NCBI GenBank assembly: GCA_025055795.1 | Contig: JANWVV010000015.1 | Coordinates: forward strand, 16,031-80,030 | Direction: 5' to 3' | Length of the DNA: 64,000 nucleotides | Source: Gemmataceae bacterium | GTDB taxonomy: Bacteria > Planctomycetota > Planctomycetia > Gemmatales > Gemmataceae | In this document: in pieces, positions 1-10,148 of the stretch | Position numbering within the stretch: the stretch's first letter is position 1 | How the letters are laid out: each line of letters begins with the position of its first letter | Made by a program: the position numbers and the translations under genes | The notes under the pieces: generated by a model | Database searches by the model: none | What the model was told of the DNA's origin: nothing | What the model saw: the letters and a program-made list of their open reading frames with translations, nothing else

Positions 1-2
1 TC

Positions 3-1247
3 AACTCTGCTTTGATCAAGGGAACTCCTATTGATGTAACGATGACCCGGGCAGGTCAGATCGCCGTAACCACCTTGATATCGGTGAGAAACAATCACCC
101 GGCATCAGGTTTTGTTGGACCGGATGTCCCGCAAGGGATTGATCCCTCAGGGCTTGGAATAATAGGCGGGCCACCAGGATTGATTCCGCCACATGGGTAT
201 GGTGCATGGAACGGCGGTTTGCCCACAGGAGGCAACTTTGCAGGAGCTCCAGGCCAAGGCATGACAGGCGTCAACACTCTTGCCGGTCGCCAGTTCGTCG
301 CTCATCAATTCGAGATCAAAGCATTGCTAGTATCGGATCGCGGTGTGGAGGAGCTCCCCCTGAACTCCCCGGTGCGCGCGGCCAACAATGGTTACCTGCG
401 ATTTTCTCCGGATGGCAAGTGGTTGCTAGCGGCCTCCTACCGGGAACCGGGATACGACTTGTATGAAGTGATCGACCTCACTTCTCCGACTAATGTCAGG
501 CATCGCTTGGCCTTGCGGAGTGCGGATAACCAACTGCTTGGTGGTCACTTCCTGCTCTCTCCCGATGGAAGACATGTGGTTTTCCACAACGGGGTGGTGC
601 TGGATACAACAGAGACATCCAGTTACACCCCGGCTACCTCAGGAAGCGATACAAGAGGAACCGGCGAGACTTCCCCCTCATCCTCGAGCTATTTCATTCC
701 GATGGGAGGAGCCGGCAGAGCCTTCCCTGGCTCCTTATCGTCGCCACCATCGAGTTTTTCAGAGGGCATCAGCACGCCCTTAGGTAATATGCCTCCAACT
801 GGACCGCTGTTACCAGGCATCGAAAGGTTACCCAATGGGGGGATGAGTAGCAGTCTACCTCTGCCCACTACACCGGTGGGTATCACGTACACGCCCGAAT
901 CACCTTTTATACCTGCACCACCTGCCATGACGGTACGTCCGGTTCCCTTCTTCCCTGGGCCGGCAACAGTAGCGTTGCCTCCCCCCGTTCCGCCAGCGGT
1001 TATGCCCATGTTCATACCGCCGCGACCCGTGTTCATTCCCCCCGTTCCTATGGTCCCACCAGTTCCCCCTTCGTATGCCATGGCAGCTATGCGGATGCCC
1101 CCCATGGTCGCTTTCTACAGACCGCCAAGTCCGCCCATTACGTCGTTCTGCCGACCCGTTATTACCTGTCGTCCATGTGTCTCGTTCTCCTGCGGTACCT
1201 CCTGCTGCAGTCCTTGCACAACCTATCGCATCCGACGCATCCGCTGA
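3..1247 (+). CDS. Beta-propeller protein with Pro-rich, Cys-rich tail (5' truncated)
   Basis: The reading frame is open to the left edge of the window, so the N-terminus is missing. The visible part matches the C-terminal half of the next gene: both have a 'GTP-[IL]-D' stretch, a long linker, 'NNGY' followed by 'FSPDGK', then 'LSPDG', so the two are tandem paralogs. These repeats are typical of WD40/YVTN-type propeller blades. After about residue 215 the protein becomes a Pro/Gly/Ser-rich tail with many 'PPVP'-like units and ends in a Cys-rich segment with about seven cysteines, then a basic end. The tail suggests an extracytoplasmic or surface-associated protein, possibly disulphide-bonded. 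Function is unknown. The downstream paralog carries a zinc ribbon and a membrane segment that may also be present in the missing part here. Confidence 0.7.
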   Translation, partial: NSALIKGTPIDVTMTRAGQIAVTTLISVRNNHPASGFVGPDVPQGIDPSGLGIIGGPPGLIPPHGYGAWNGGLPTGGNFAGAPGQGMTGVNTLAGRQFVAHQFEIKALLVSDRGVEELPLNSPVRAANNGYLRFSPDGKWLLAASYREPGYDLYEVIDLTSPTNVRHRLALRSADNQLLGGHFLLSPDGRHVVFHNGVVLDTTETSSYTPATSGSDTRGTGETSPSSSSYFIPMGGAGRAFPGSLSSPPSSFSEGISTPLGNMPPTGPLLPGIERLPNGGMSSSLPLPTTPVGITYTPESPFIPAPPAMTVRPVPFFPGPATVALPPPVPPAVMPMFIPPRPVFIPPVPMVPPVPPSYAMAAMRMPPMVAFYRPPSPPITSFCRPVITCRPCVSFSCGTSCCSPCTTYRIRRIR

Positions 1248-1713
1248 ACGATCTGGGAACCCAAGGGAACTTTGGCAGTTCCTCGTAGTTCCACCAATCA
1301 GTGGCCTGGGCCTTTTTGGAAAGTCGTTGCCTTTCTCAGTGACGCCGGGACATAGAACATAGAGGATGTGCCGTTAGTATGGCCAGCCGTTGTGTCCATT
1401 TAACAAGTGAGCGTTTTACCGATGGTGGTAGCTTATCCCAAATCTCATCATTAGGTCAGCATATTGATGAAATCATCCTAGATGCAGGTAGATGCAAGGA
1501 TTCCCTGTCAAAAGATTTAGTCGGCAATTTGCGCAGTTTAAGAGTTGCAATCACATTGCAGAAACGATAAGCTTTGAAGTAAGAATTTCCCAAGCAGAAA
1601 AGTTCAGCCAACGAACCCTGGAGATATTTCGTCTATATTTTCAGAAGTCGCTAGCCGTTTCCGCACTTTAGTGGCACTTGAGTGTCTCTTAATATCGTCT
1701 GGATCAAGCCTGT
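1248..1713. other. Intergenic region, no gene recognised
   Basis: These 466 bases separate the two paralogs. A 63-codon open frame at 1379-1570 has no recognisable motif and no convincing ribosome-binding site. No RNA gene, clear terminator or repeat was seen. Confidence 0.5.
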
Positions 1714-1719
1714 GTGAGG

Positions 1720-4332
1720 ATGCCCCCCATGCCGCCGTCGATAAGATGCCCCGGTTGTCAGGCCAGCTTTGCTGTTCCAGAAGGATTAGCTGGTAAACGG
1801 ATCCGTTGTACAACTTGCCAAACGGAGCTAGAGGTTCCGTCCGCGGCAGGGGGAACTCCTAGCAGTGCTCCTCCACCGCTGCCGGTAAATAGTGGTGTTG
1901 CCAAACCGCCTCCGATACCGGCGGGGCGTCCGTCACCTGGCTCTACATCCAAGGCGGATCTTGATCGTCCTAGGCCCAAAAAAAAGCAACAATCGGGCGA
2001 CAATACCATGCTGATAGCCGTTGCTGGAGGGGGCGGCTTGCTGGTCGTCGCACTAGTCGTGGGAGCCATCTTCCTTCCAGCGGGGGGTGAGCCGAACGCG
2101 ATGCCTCCGGCTGGAGGGCCAAGAGCCGGTGCGGCGGTACCAGCTGGTATTCCCGACGAAGGTGGTCCACCGAATTTTACACCGCCTAGTGGCGGTAGTG
2201 GTCGACCTCCGGGAAGTGGTGGGTTCATGCCCCCTGGTGTAGGGACGGGTGGTCCGGGAGCCGGTGGGGCTATTCCGCCCGGAATTACGCCTGGGGGTGG
2301 ACCGCCAAACTTCACACCTCCGGGCGGTAGTGGTCGACCTCCGGGAAGTGGTGGGGTCGTTCCACCCGGTGCTGGAGGCACTGCTGTGCCCCCGGGTTAT
2401 CCCGGAGCTAATGGTCCGGGTGGGCCAGACGACGGCAGTGGTGGGGTCGTTGATCCGCCCGGTGGTAGCGGCATGCCGCCAGTGATACCTCCAGGTGGCA
2501 ACACCCCACGCTTCCCCCCAGGTGGTGGCTCGTCCGTCGGTCCTCCGGGGGGCATCGTACCTCCTCCAGGCCCTGGCGGTGACGTGCCCGGACCGCCCGT
2601 CGGGGGGGGAGGTGGTGGGATCCCACCAACAGTTGGAAATACGGGGAACGCGGGTCGTCCCGCCCTTAGTGGCTCGGCAGATGCCAAGCGAAAAGCCATG
2701 CTGGAACCTTTCTATGCCGCAGCCTTTGACAAAGCCAAAGGAGAATTGCTGACTTTCGCCCCCCGTGTGGAAAAAGTCCGCCTGCATGGTAGCTTGAACC
2801 GCTATGATGTAACGAACAATTTCGCACCCAAGGGGCGGTACAAGTTGCCCCATCTGGTAGCTCGTGCGGTAATCGATGACAAACAAGGGCTCCTCTATGC
2901 CGTGGCCGCTCGAGCCGACAACCAGATGACCATCCAGTATCTAGCCCAACAACAGGGTACCCACGCAGCGGCTGTGGGCGACGTAGCCGTTTACGACCTC
3001 AAGCCTCTCTACGAAGGCAAGGTAGAGGACGGCACGGATGTCAAACCGTTGGCGATTATCCCCTTCTCCGCTCCCAATCGCTACATCCGTAGCCTGGTAT
3101 TAGGCGAGGACGGAAGCCAATTGTACGTTTTGACAACCACCGTGTCGGGCAATCGACCAATCAAATCTACTTTGACAGTGGTCAACACAGCAACGCGTAA
3201 ACCAGTCAGAAACCGTGACCTGCCAGAGCCAGCCGGGGAAATGATTCTTTCGCCCGATGGAAAACATCTGATTGTCACAGAACTTTCAGGGAATGGTGGT
3301 GCCGTCCGGCTTTTGAATACCAGCGATTTGAGCAGTGTTAAGTCGTATCCATTCAGGGGCACGCCGTTAGATCTGAGTGTAGCTCCCAATGGGACGATTG
3401 CCGTTACAGTGGTGACCTCTGTACCTGCTGCGGGTGGCAATCCGCGACCTGGGGGCGGACCACCAGGTCGACCCGGTTCCGGCGGTGTTATTGGCCCTGG
3501 CGGCGCAGGCGGTGGCGGTGGAATCGGGGGCGTGTCACCTCTCGGACCGGGCGGCGATGCCCCCGTAGGTGGCGGTGCCGGAATCGGTGCACCCATGATT
3601 GGTGGTGGCCCGCAGGGTGGTGGCGGCGCAGCCAATCCACAGTTCCAGGCCCAAATCAACTTCCTTTCGGATAAAGGGGTTGTGGAACTGCCCGCTGTGA
3701 CCAATCTGAAAGCTTCCAACAACGGCTACGTCAAATTTTCGCCGGATGGCAAATCGCTGTATGTCGGTTCGGTCGCTGGTGACGGTCTGGACATTTACGA
3801 CGTAGCTGACCCGGATAATCCCGCGGAAGTCAAGTTGCGGGCCGCCTTCCGCACGGCAGGCGCAGTGCCACTACGGGGTTACTTCTGGCTTAGCCCGGAT
3901 GGCAAATATCTGATCTTTTGGAATGGCCCTGTTGTAGACACCGAGGATACTGGCGGTGGCTTGGGGGTGCCCGTCGGTGGACCGGGAGGTGGCTTCCCTG
4001 GTGGCCTGCCCAATCCGGGGGGTGGCTTCCCCGGTGGCCTGCCAGCTCCCGGTGGTGGCAACAACAGTAAACCGCCTACCCCACCTATTCCACCTGCAGG
4101 AGGAGGCGGGTTCCCCGGTGGTCTGCCGATACCTCCTGGCGGCATTGGTGGGGGTACACCACCCGCACCGCCTACTCCGCCCCTACCACCGAATGCAGGT
4201 GGAGGAACTGGACCACTGATTCCGCTGATCCCCGGGGGGCCACGCCCCGGCGGTGTTCCCGGTACACCGCCACCCAACCGACCAGGTGGTGGCGGAGCAG
4301 GCCCTGGTGGCGCCCCACCGCCTGATATGTAA
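1720..4332 (+). CDS. Zinc-ribbon, membrane-anchored beta-propeller protein with Gly/Pro-rich linkers
   Basis: The N-terminus carries a CxxC...CxxC zinc ribbon (IRCPGC...IRCTTC) of the kind common at the start of planctomycetal membrane proteins. A single hydrophobic segment follows at about residues 98-120. Next comes a very Gly/Pro-rich region (about 125-320), then a propeller-like domain with 'LSPDGK' and 'FSPDGK' blade motifs (about 330-755) interrupted by a second Gly-rich stretch, and a Gly/Pro-rich tail. The likely topology is a cytoplasmic zinc ribbon with the propeller outside. An in-frame GTG lies at 1714, but ATG 1720 or ATG 1729 is more likely the start. Internal near-exact repeats (2191-2223 and 2323-2355, 132 bases apart) encode GSGRPPGSGG-type units and explain long shadow frames on the other strand. 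Ligand and role are unknown. Confidence 0.75.
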   Translation: MPPMPPSIRCPGCQASFAVPEGLAGKRIRCTTCQTELEVPSAAGGTPSSAPPPLPVNSGVAKPPPIPAGRPSPGSTSKADLDRPRPKKKQQSGDNTMLIAVAGGGGLLVVALVVGAIFLPAGGEPNAMPPAGGPRAGAAVPAGIPDEGGPPNFTPPSGGSGRPPGSGGFMPPGVGTGGPGAGGAIPPGITPGGGPPNFTPPGGSGRPPGSGGVVPPGAGGTAVPPGYPGANGPGGPDDGSGGVVDPPGGSGMPPVIPPGGNTPRFPPGGGSSVGPPGGIVPPPGPGGDVPGPPVGGGGGGIPPTVGNTGNAGRPALSGSADAKRKAMLEPFYAAAFDKAKGELLTFAPRVEKVRLHGSLNRYDVTNNFAPKGRYKLPHLVARAVIDDKQGLLYAVAARADNQMTIQYLAQQQGTHAAAVGDVAVYDLKPLYEGKVEDGTDVKPLAIIPFSAPNRYIRSLVLGEDGSQLYVLTTTVSGNRPIKSTLTVVNTATRKPVRNRDLPEPAGEMILSPDGKHLIVTELSGNGGAVRLLNTSDLSSVKSYPFRGTPLDLSVAPNGTIAVTVVTSVPAAGGNPRPGGGPPGRPGSGGVIGPGGAGGGGGIGGVSPLGPGGDAPVGGGAGIGAPMIGGGPQGGGGAANPQFQAQINFLSDKGVVELPAVTNLKASNNGYVKFSPDGKSLYVGSVAGDGLDIYDVADPDNPAEVKLRAAFRTAGAVPLRGYFWLSPDGKYLIFWNGPVVDTEDTGGGLGVPVGGPGGGFPGGLPNPGGGFPGGLPAPGGGNNSKPPTPPIPPAGGGGFPGGLPIPPGGIGGGTPPAPPTPPLPPNAGGGTGPLIPLIPGGPRPGGVPGTPPPNRPGGGGAGPGGAPPPDM

Positions 4333-4712
4333 TCCACCCGGCTCACACCAACCAATCCAGCTTCGTGGACAAGCCCTTGAAAACTCAGAGGTACTGCAGC
4401 CCTAAAAATCAAATTTGCCTGAATAACTCGTGTTTTGCACCACTAGGCACCCTATTCAGTGCTTGGTGGTGTTTCCGTTTCTACCGAGTTTGTCCAACGA
4501 GATTTTTCATGCAGTGACGTACCCCTTCACAACCAGACATTACATTTCCTTGTGATTCCGGGCGACCCCATAATCTGTCTAGTCGTAGTCGGGAGCCCAA
4601 AAAGCCCTGGGGCTGTGTGGGCTAAATGCGAAGCGAAATATTTACTCCACGCCAACGGCGTCACACCGAAGGCGCGGTTATCATACGCTACTGGTGTAAG
4701 TGCCGAGGTGCG
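4333..4712. other. Convergent intergenic region
   Basis: These 380 bases lie between the propeller gene and the 3' end of rho. No credible gene is seen. On the minus strand, 4598-4614 reads as a short GC-rich inverted repeat (AGCC/GGCT) followed by five T. It could be a weak terminator for rho, but the stem is only about four pairs. Confidence 0.35.
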
Positions 4713-6326
4713 TTAGCCGAGGTTCATAGATAATAGGAATTCAGCGTTGGATTTGGTCTTCTTGGCTCGGCTGACCAGTAATTCCATCGCCTCGACGGGG
4801 TGCATGTCTGCCAGCACGCGACGGAGGATACGGATCTTTTCCAATTCGTCCGGATGCAGCAGCAATTCCTCTTTGCGGGTCCCAGAGCGGTTGACGTCGA
4901 TGGCTGGGTAGACCCGCTTTTCGACGAGCCGGCGATCCAGATGCAGTTCCATGTTTCCGGTGCCTTTGAATTCTTCGAAGATGACTTCGTCCATGCGGGA
5001 GCCGGTGTCGATCAGGGCTGTAGCCAGGATGGTCAGACTGCCGCCTTCCTCAATGTTGCGGGCGGCCCCGAAAAACCGCTTGGGCTTCTGCATGGCGTTG
5101 GAGTCGAGGCCGCCGGACAACAGTTTGCCACCGGGAGCTGCCTCAGTGTTGTGGGCACGGGCCAGACGGGTAATTGAGTCGAGCAGGATAACCACGTCCT
5201 GCTTCATCTCCACCATTCGTTTGGCTTTTTCCAGCACGATTTCCGAGACATGGATGTGTTCCTCGGCTGGCTCGTCGAAGGTGCTGGCAACTACTTCGGC
5301 GTTGGTGCCTTGGACCATTCGTTGCATTTCGGTCACTTCTTCGGGTCGTTCATCGACCAGCAGCACGAAAACATAGCATTCGGGATGATTTTTGAGGATG
5401 GCGTTCGCCATCTTGGATAGCAGGATGGTTTTGCCTGTGCGGGGAGGGGCTACAATCAGGCCGCGCTGTCCTTTGCCAATCGGGGTGATCAGGTCCACGA
5501 TACGCATAGAGATTTCGTCGGGTGTGGTCTCCAGGCGCAGCCGCTGGTTGGGGTGAAGGGGGGTAAGGTCTTCGAAATTAGTCAAAGTGGCGATTTCTTC
5601 CGGATTGCGCCCATTGACCCGCTCGATCTGCATAATGGCAAAGTTATCCTGGTTTTCGATGGGCAGGCGGATAGGCCCTTCGACCACCAGGCCGGTACGC
5701 AGACTCATGCGGCGGATCTGCGAGGGCGAAACGTAAATATCCTCCGGGCTGGCCAGGTAGTTGTGCGCCTGTGACCGCAGGAAGCCATAACCATCCGGCA
5801 ATACCTCCAAGGTGCCGGAACCGCGGACGATCTCGCCCCGCTCGATCTGGCGGCGGACAATTGCAACGATCAGCTGGGCGCGATTCATGCCAGAGTGTTC
5901 ATGGATGCCTTCCTTTTCCGCCAGTTTGAACAGTTGCGGCATCGGCATGCGATACAGATCGTCCAAGCGGCAAGGCGCCCCCCCCAGCGCACGAGCGGGA
6001 CGCTCAGGCACCCGAGGTTCGGCGGGAAGGCGTGTCTCTGTTATAGTCCGCCCCTCGGATGAGGCCGAGCGGTTGTCGGAGGCAAGCCGGCCGTCGTTGG
6101 CTCGGGCCTCGCTTGTCGGTTCCGTGCGTGTATCCACTGATGGCGCCGCCACCGGTGTACTGCTGACCGGTGGCGGCGTCGCCGTAGTACCGCCGGTTGG
6201 AGCAACGGCTCCAGAGGCAGCGGTGTCTCCTGCTGCCGTACTTTTACGGACCATGCGTCGCGCAGCTACAGCACGCAATAGCGAAGGACGCGGGGGCGTC
6301 CCTTCGACGCCTTTGGCGTCGGACAT
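4713..6326 (-). CDS. rho: Transcription termination factor Rho
   Basis: Rho is a hexameric RNA helicase that ends transcription of untranslated RNA. The order is a disordered, low-complexity N-terminal extension of about 110 residues, the Rho N-terminal helical domain (about 118-160), the cold-shock-type RNA-binding domain ('[15 protein letters not shown]'), and the ATPase core. The P-loop is APPRTGKT with Lys at about 299, where many Rho proteins have APPKAGKT. Walker B/'[11 protein letters not shown]' and the Q/R-loop '[11 protein letters not shown]' regions are present. ATG 6326 has a good ribosome-binding site (AAGGAG) just upstream. The total of 537 residues exceeds the roughly 420 of E. 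coli Rho because of the extension. It is transcribed away from the PSD1 gene across a long intergenic region. Confidence 0.97.
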   Translation of the reverse strand: MSDAKGVEGTPPRPSLLRAVAARRMVRKSTAAGDTAASGAVAPTGGTTATPPPVSSTPVAAPSVDTRTEPTSEARANDGRLASDNRSASSEGRTITETRLPAEPRVPERPARALGGAPCRLDDLYRMPMPQLFKLAEKEGIHEHSGMNRAQLIVAIVRRQIERGEIVRGSGTLEVLPDGYGFLRSQAHNYLASPEDIYVSPSQIRRMSLRTGLVVEGPIRLPIENQDNFAIMQIERVNGRNPEEIATLTNFEDLTPLHPNQRLRLETTPDEISMRIVDLITPIGKGQRGLIVAPPRTGKTILLSKMANAILKNHPECYVFVLLVDERPEEVTEMQRMVQGTNAEVVASTFDEPAEEHIHVSEIVLEKAKRMVEMKQDVVILLDSITRLARAHNTEAAPGGKLLSGGLDSNAMQKPKRFFGAARNIEEGGSLTILATALIDTGSRMDEVIFEEFKGTGNMELHLDRRLVEKRVYPAIDVNRSGTRKEELLLHPDELEKIRILRRVLADMHPVEAMELLVSRAKKTKSNAEFLLSMNLG

Positions 6327-7417
6327 GACCTTACTCCTTATGCACCAAATTGGGAAACCCGAAGACCTACCATAACGAGGACTGGTCAGCGCGGTGGCAC
6401 GCCGCTTTCCAGCACTCGGACAGGGGGGCTTCTCCCGTCCCTCCCCCCTCCGGGAAGCTCGGGAGGCCGCCCCCGAGCCACAAATTGCCTGACCATTACT
6501 CTCTCAACTGTCACGGTTGGGACTTCCGCGGAACTGCCCTCAGAAGTCGTCACTTCGACTCCTGCCACACCATGTTGCTGACTGTTGCCGCCACGACAGG
6601 GTAAGCTCCCTCGGTCTTTGACCATGCTTCCGTGTCTGACCACTTTGCCACAACGATGGTGGGGAAGTCAAGATGCGTTGTTCCTACTCGGACACCAACG
6701 CCAGAATGTGTTACGGGCGATGTTCCTTGTCTCAATAGTACCGCCACTTCCTGCTGGCGTCAAGCATATTATAAAACAGCTCGGCGTAAAAGCCAGCCGC
6801 TACAGCTTTTTCGTGCCGGCAAATCATGTCAGCCGGCTCCTGGTGGCCTCGCCTAATTTCAGTCTGTCCCTTCGAGTTCTGATCAAGCTTGAAAGCTTAC
6901 GGCTCTGAGCGAGTCTGCAACCTTACGAGCAACAGACAGTCCACTCCAGACAAGGCCGCTCATTGCGGCCCTTTTCGCAAACCTTGCCAACCCAAGCACA
7001 GCACCTCTCGAAACTTTTCATTGCTTCGATCACGTGGGGAACTCTCAGGTCCTCAAAGGGGCAAGCTTCTTGACACCCCTTAGGTCCCCAAGAGAGTGGG
7101 AACACCAGGTTGAAATACAGTCCACAAAACGTTCAGCACTTTTTGCAAACTGCGTCACCTCTAGAAGGAATAATGCGGCCGGAGTTCATCAAGGCGATAC
7201 TCACTACATGCATGAGTTTCAATCCTGCCTGAAACGTTTTCTGCTTCCCTACGATTAAAAAGTCGAGTATAAATATCATTGCCTGCCCGATTTCATCCGC
7301 CCTGTTGTTAGTCCGGAGATTGCCTCCGCGTTCGTACACAAAAGACGTTTTTCGTTAATCTCCCCATAAGAGACTTTCACTTAATGAACCGCATCCGGGT
7401 CAAGTACGGTGTGAACC
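6327..7417. other. Long divergent intergenic region between rho and PSD1 gene
   Basis: This 1.09-kb region lies between the divergent starts of rho and the PSD1 gene. The frames present are short, overlap on both strands and show no motif. Two hairpins stand out. One is a 7-pair stem (GCTCGGG at 6457-6463 with CCCGAGC at 6472-6478), about 130 bases upstream of the rho start and probably in its leader. The other is at 6954-6970. No tRNA, RNase P, tmRNA or SRP RNA signature was recognised. It must hold both promoters and could hold a small RNA, but that cannot be shown by reading. Confidence 0.45.
6954..6975 (+). terminator. Possible intrinsic-terminator-like hairpin
   Basis: A perfect 6-pair stem, GGCCGC with GCGGCC separated by five bases, is followed on the plus strand by C then TTTT. 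No gene ends just upstream on this strand, so it would have to end an unrecognised transcript. It may also be chance. Confidence 0.22.
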
Positions 7418-9895
7418 ATGAAGGCATTGCAATCCGTTAGCGGCTGGCCAACGTTCAACGGTTGGTATTTGTGGGGTTGCTTGTTCGTCCTTCTGATAGG
7501 GCTCGGATACGGACACCCGACCTATGGCCAACAACCCAGGCCTTCGGAGGCCCGATCTTCAGATGGGCCGTCTTCTGTCGATTACATTCGGGACGTTCGC
7601 CCTATTCTTTCCACCAACTGCTTTGCCTGTCATGGTCCGGACGACAAGACCCGTAAAGGGGGATTACGGCTAGACGTTCGGGAAGAGGCTCTGGTGGCCC
7701 TTAGTCCAGGAAAGCCGGCCGAGAGCGAATTATTGCGTCGAGTGAGCAGTGCGGATCTTCAGGAGGTCATGCCCCCCGTCAAGACGGGTCGGCGGCTGAG
7801 CCCTAGGGAAATCGAGATTTTGCGTCGTTGGATCGCCCAAGGGGCCCCCTACGCTCCCCATTGGGCCTACCGCGCACCGACACCGCCTGCAATTCCCCAG
7901 GTGGTGGCCCCCTCCCACTTCCCGATTCGTAACCCGATAGACGCCTTTGTTCTGTATCGTCTCAAGCAGGAGGGTCTGACGCCACAGCCGGAAGCCGACC
8001 GGTATGCCCTGGCCCGTCGCGTGGCCCTGGACCTGACCGGCTTGCCCCCTACGCCGGAGGAAGCAGAGGCCTTTGCCCAGGATCCTGGTCCTGATGCCTA
8101 CGAGCGTTACGTCGACCGCTTGCTCAACCAGCCGGCCTTTGGCGAACATTGGGCACGCTTCTGGCTCGATCTGGCTCGTTATGCCGACAGTGCAGGCTAT
8201 GCGGACGATCCGCCACGCACCATCTGGAAGTACCGGGACTACGTTATTGCCAGTTTCAACGCCAACAAGCCGTTCGACAGGTTTACTCTGGAACAGCTTG
8301 CCGGAGATCTGCTGCTGGAAGAAGAAGGGTACGTGCCTAAAGGCCAGCCGCTAAATCTGGACGAGGCGTGGCGGCTGCCCCCTGCGGCCCTCGACATGCT
8401 GATCGCCACGGCCTTTCACCGTAACACAATGACCAATAACGAGGGGGGGACCAACGACGAAGAGTTCCGTAACGTCGCCGTGGTCGATCGGGTCAACACT
8501 ACCTTCACTATCTGGATGGCTACCTCCTTCGGCTGTGCCCAGTGCCACACGCACAAATACGATCCGATTAGCCAGAAGGAATATTTCCAAGTGTTCGCCT
8601 TTTTCAACAACACGGCCGATGCCGATCGATCGGACGAAAGCCCGGTTCTACCCCTCTGGACGGAAGAACTGATCCAGAAAAAGCAGCAGCTCCAGCAGCA
8701 GATTCGCCAGTTGGAGGAGCAACTAAGGGGAAAAAAGCCTGAGGAAATGCCGGAACTCCGTAAGCAACTGGAGGAGGTCCGCAAGCAGGCGGCGGCTATC
8801 CGCCCTGTCACCACTGTGCCCATCATGCAGGAACTGCGTGGCCCGCAGCGGCGGGTCACCCGCATCCAGCACCGAGGCAACTTCCAGGACCTGGGGGAAG
8901 TCGTCAGCGAAGGCACTCCGGCCGTGTTCCACCCCTTCCGTCCTGACTGGCCGAAGAACCGCCTGGGGTTTGCCCGTTGGCTGCTCAGCCCGGACAACCC
9001 TCTGACGGCCCGCGTGATCGCTAATCGATTCTGGGAGCAGATCTTCGGCACCGGGATCGTCCGCACCAGCGAAGAGTTTGGCACCCAGGGCGAGTTGCCT
9101 ACTCATCCGGAGCTGCTCGACTGGCTGGCCCTCGAACTGCAAAAAGACTGGAACGTCAAGCGTTTTTTGAAGCTTCTGGTCACCAGCAGCACCTACCGGC
9201 AATCGGCCCGAGTGACGCCGGAACTGTACGAGCGTGATCCGGACAATCGTTTATTAGCCCGTGGTCCCCGGGTCCGTTTGACTGCTGAGATGGTCCGCGA
9301 CCAGGCATTGTTTGCCTCGGGCTTGCTGAGCCGCAAAATGTACGGTCCGTCGGTCAAGCCGCCCCAACCGAACCTGGGCCTGACCGCCGCCTTTGGCGGC
9401 CGTATCGACTGGGAAACCAGCAGCGGTGAGGATCGCTATCGCCGAGGCTTGTACACCACCTGGCGTCGCAGCAATCCCTATCCATCCATGGTCATGTTTG
9501 ACGCTCCCAACCGGGAAGTGTGCACGGTACGTCGCGGTCAGACCAACACACCGTTGCAGGCGCTAGTAACCATGAACGATCCGGTGTACGTGGAAGCGGC
9601 TCAGGCCCTGGCTCGCCTGACCTTGCAGCAGGGAGGCTCCACCCTTGAGAGCAAAGCCCGGTATGCCTTCCGCCGCTGCTTGATCCGGCCCCCCTCGGCA
9701 CCCGAACTGCAGCGTCTGATCGAACTGTATCGGCAAGCACGGGACCGCTTCGCGGCCGAGCCGGCCCGGGCCGCCCGCTTCGCTACCGATCCATTGGGCC
9801 CACTCCCCGGCGGTGTCGACCCGGTCGATGCCGCCGCCTGGACCACAGTAGCCAACGTCTTACTCAACCTCGACGAGATGTTCCTGAAGCGCTGA
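7418..9895 (+). CDS. Planctomycete cytochrome C (PSD1) with DUF1549 and DUF1553 domains
   Basis: This is a large extracytoplasmic protein of a family greatly expanded in planctomycetes. Residues about 15-37 form a signal peptide. A single c-type haem motif CFACH (Cys68, Cys71, His72) lies in 'DVRPILSTNCFACHGPD', the classic PSC1/PSD1 start. DUF1549 follows (about 160-370, with 'FWLDLARYADSAGY'), with a second Cys pair CAQCH near its end, then a Gln/Glu-rich coiled coil (about 415-465). DUF1553 occupies about 505-800, including 'NRFWEQIFGTGIVRTSEEFG' and 'RRGQTNTPLQALVTMND'. The family is usually paired with a DUF1501 protein, as here 253 bases downstream. Its function is unproven; electron transfer linked to breakdown of complex polysaccharides is often suggested. 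Confidence 0.92.
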   Translation: MKALQSVSGWPTFNGWYLWGCLFVLLIGLGYGHPTYGQQPRPSEARSSDGPSSVDYIRDVRPILSTNCFACHGPDDKTRKGGLRLDVREEALVALSPGKPAESELLRRVSSADLQEVMPPVKTGRRLSPREIEILRRWIAQGAPYAPHWAYRAPTPPAIPQVVAPSHFPIRNPIDAFVLYRLKQEGLTPQPEADRYALARRVALDLTGLPPTPEEAEAFAQDPGPDAYERYVDRLLNQPAFGEHWARFWLDLARYADSAGYADDPPRTIWKYRDYVIASFNANKPFDRFTLEQLAGDLLLEEEGYVPKGQPLNLDEAWRLPPAALDMLIATAFHRNTMTNNEGGTNDEEFRNVAVVDRVNTTFTIWMATSFGCAQCHTHKYDPISQKEYFQVFAFFNNTADADRSDESPVLPLWTEELIQKKQQLQQQIRQLEEQLRGKKPEEMPELRKQLEEVRKQAAAIRPVTTVPIMQELRGPQRRVTRIQHRGNFQDLGEVVSEGTPAVFHPFRPDWPKNRLGFARWLLSPDNPLTARVIANRFWEQIFGTGIVRTSEEFGTQGELPTHPELLDWLALELQKDWNVKRFLKLLVTSSTYRQSARVTPELYERDPDNRLLARGPRVRLTAEMVRDQALFASGLLSRKMYGPSVKPPQPNLGLTAAFGGRIDWETSSGEDRYRRGLYTTWRRSNPYPSMVMFDAPNREVCTVRRGQTNTPLQALVTMNDPVYVEAAQALARLTLQQGGSTLESKARYAFRRCLIRPPSAPELQRLIELYRQARDRFAAEPARAARFATDPLGPLPGGVDPVDAAAWTTVANVLLNLDEMFLKR

Positions 9896-10148
9896 CCTGG
9901 ATCCCTGATAATCAGTGGAGTTGGTGTGTGGCTATTCCTTGGTTACACCGCAAAGCATTGTCCGACACTCTGGTTAGCCAGGTCAAGAATGTAATGTATG
10001 GGGGTTATGTGCCAAGCGATCTCGAAACGGGCGATTGCCCGCTAACGGAAAGCCGATGGTGAGGGTTTCCCGAAAAGGATCGTCGATTATCCGCACCCAC
10101 AATCCTGATGTTGTAGAGTGTGGGTAAGGGCACGCAGGAGCTATCGCG

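Noticed and set aside
2053..2886. Minus-strand open frame of 277 codons
   Set aside because: It is the complement of Gly/Pro-rich repetitive coding DNA in the propeller gene, with no motif of its own.
8416..9084. Minus-strand open frame of 222 codons
   Set aside because: It lies wholly inside the well-supported PSD1 gene and has no motif; a shadow frame.
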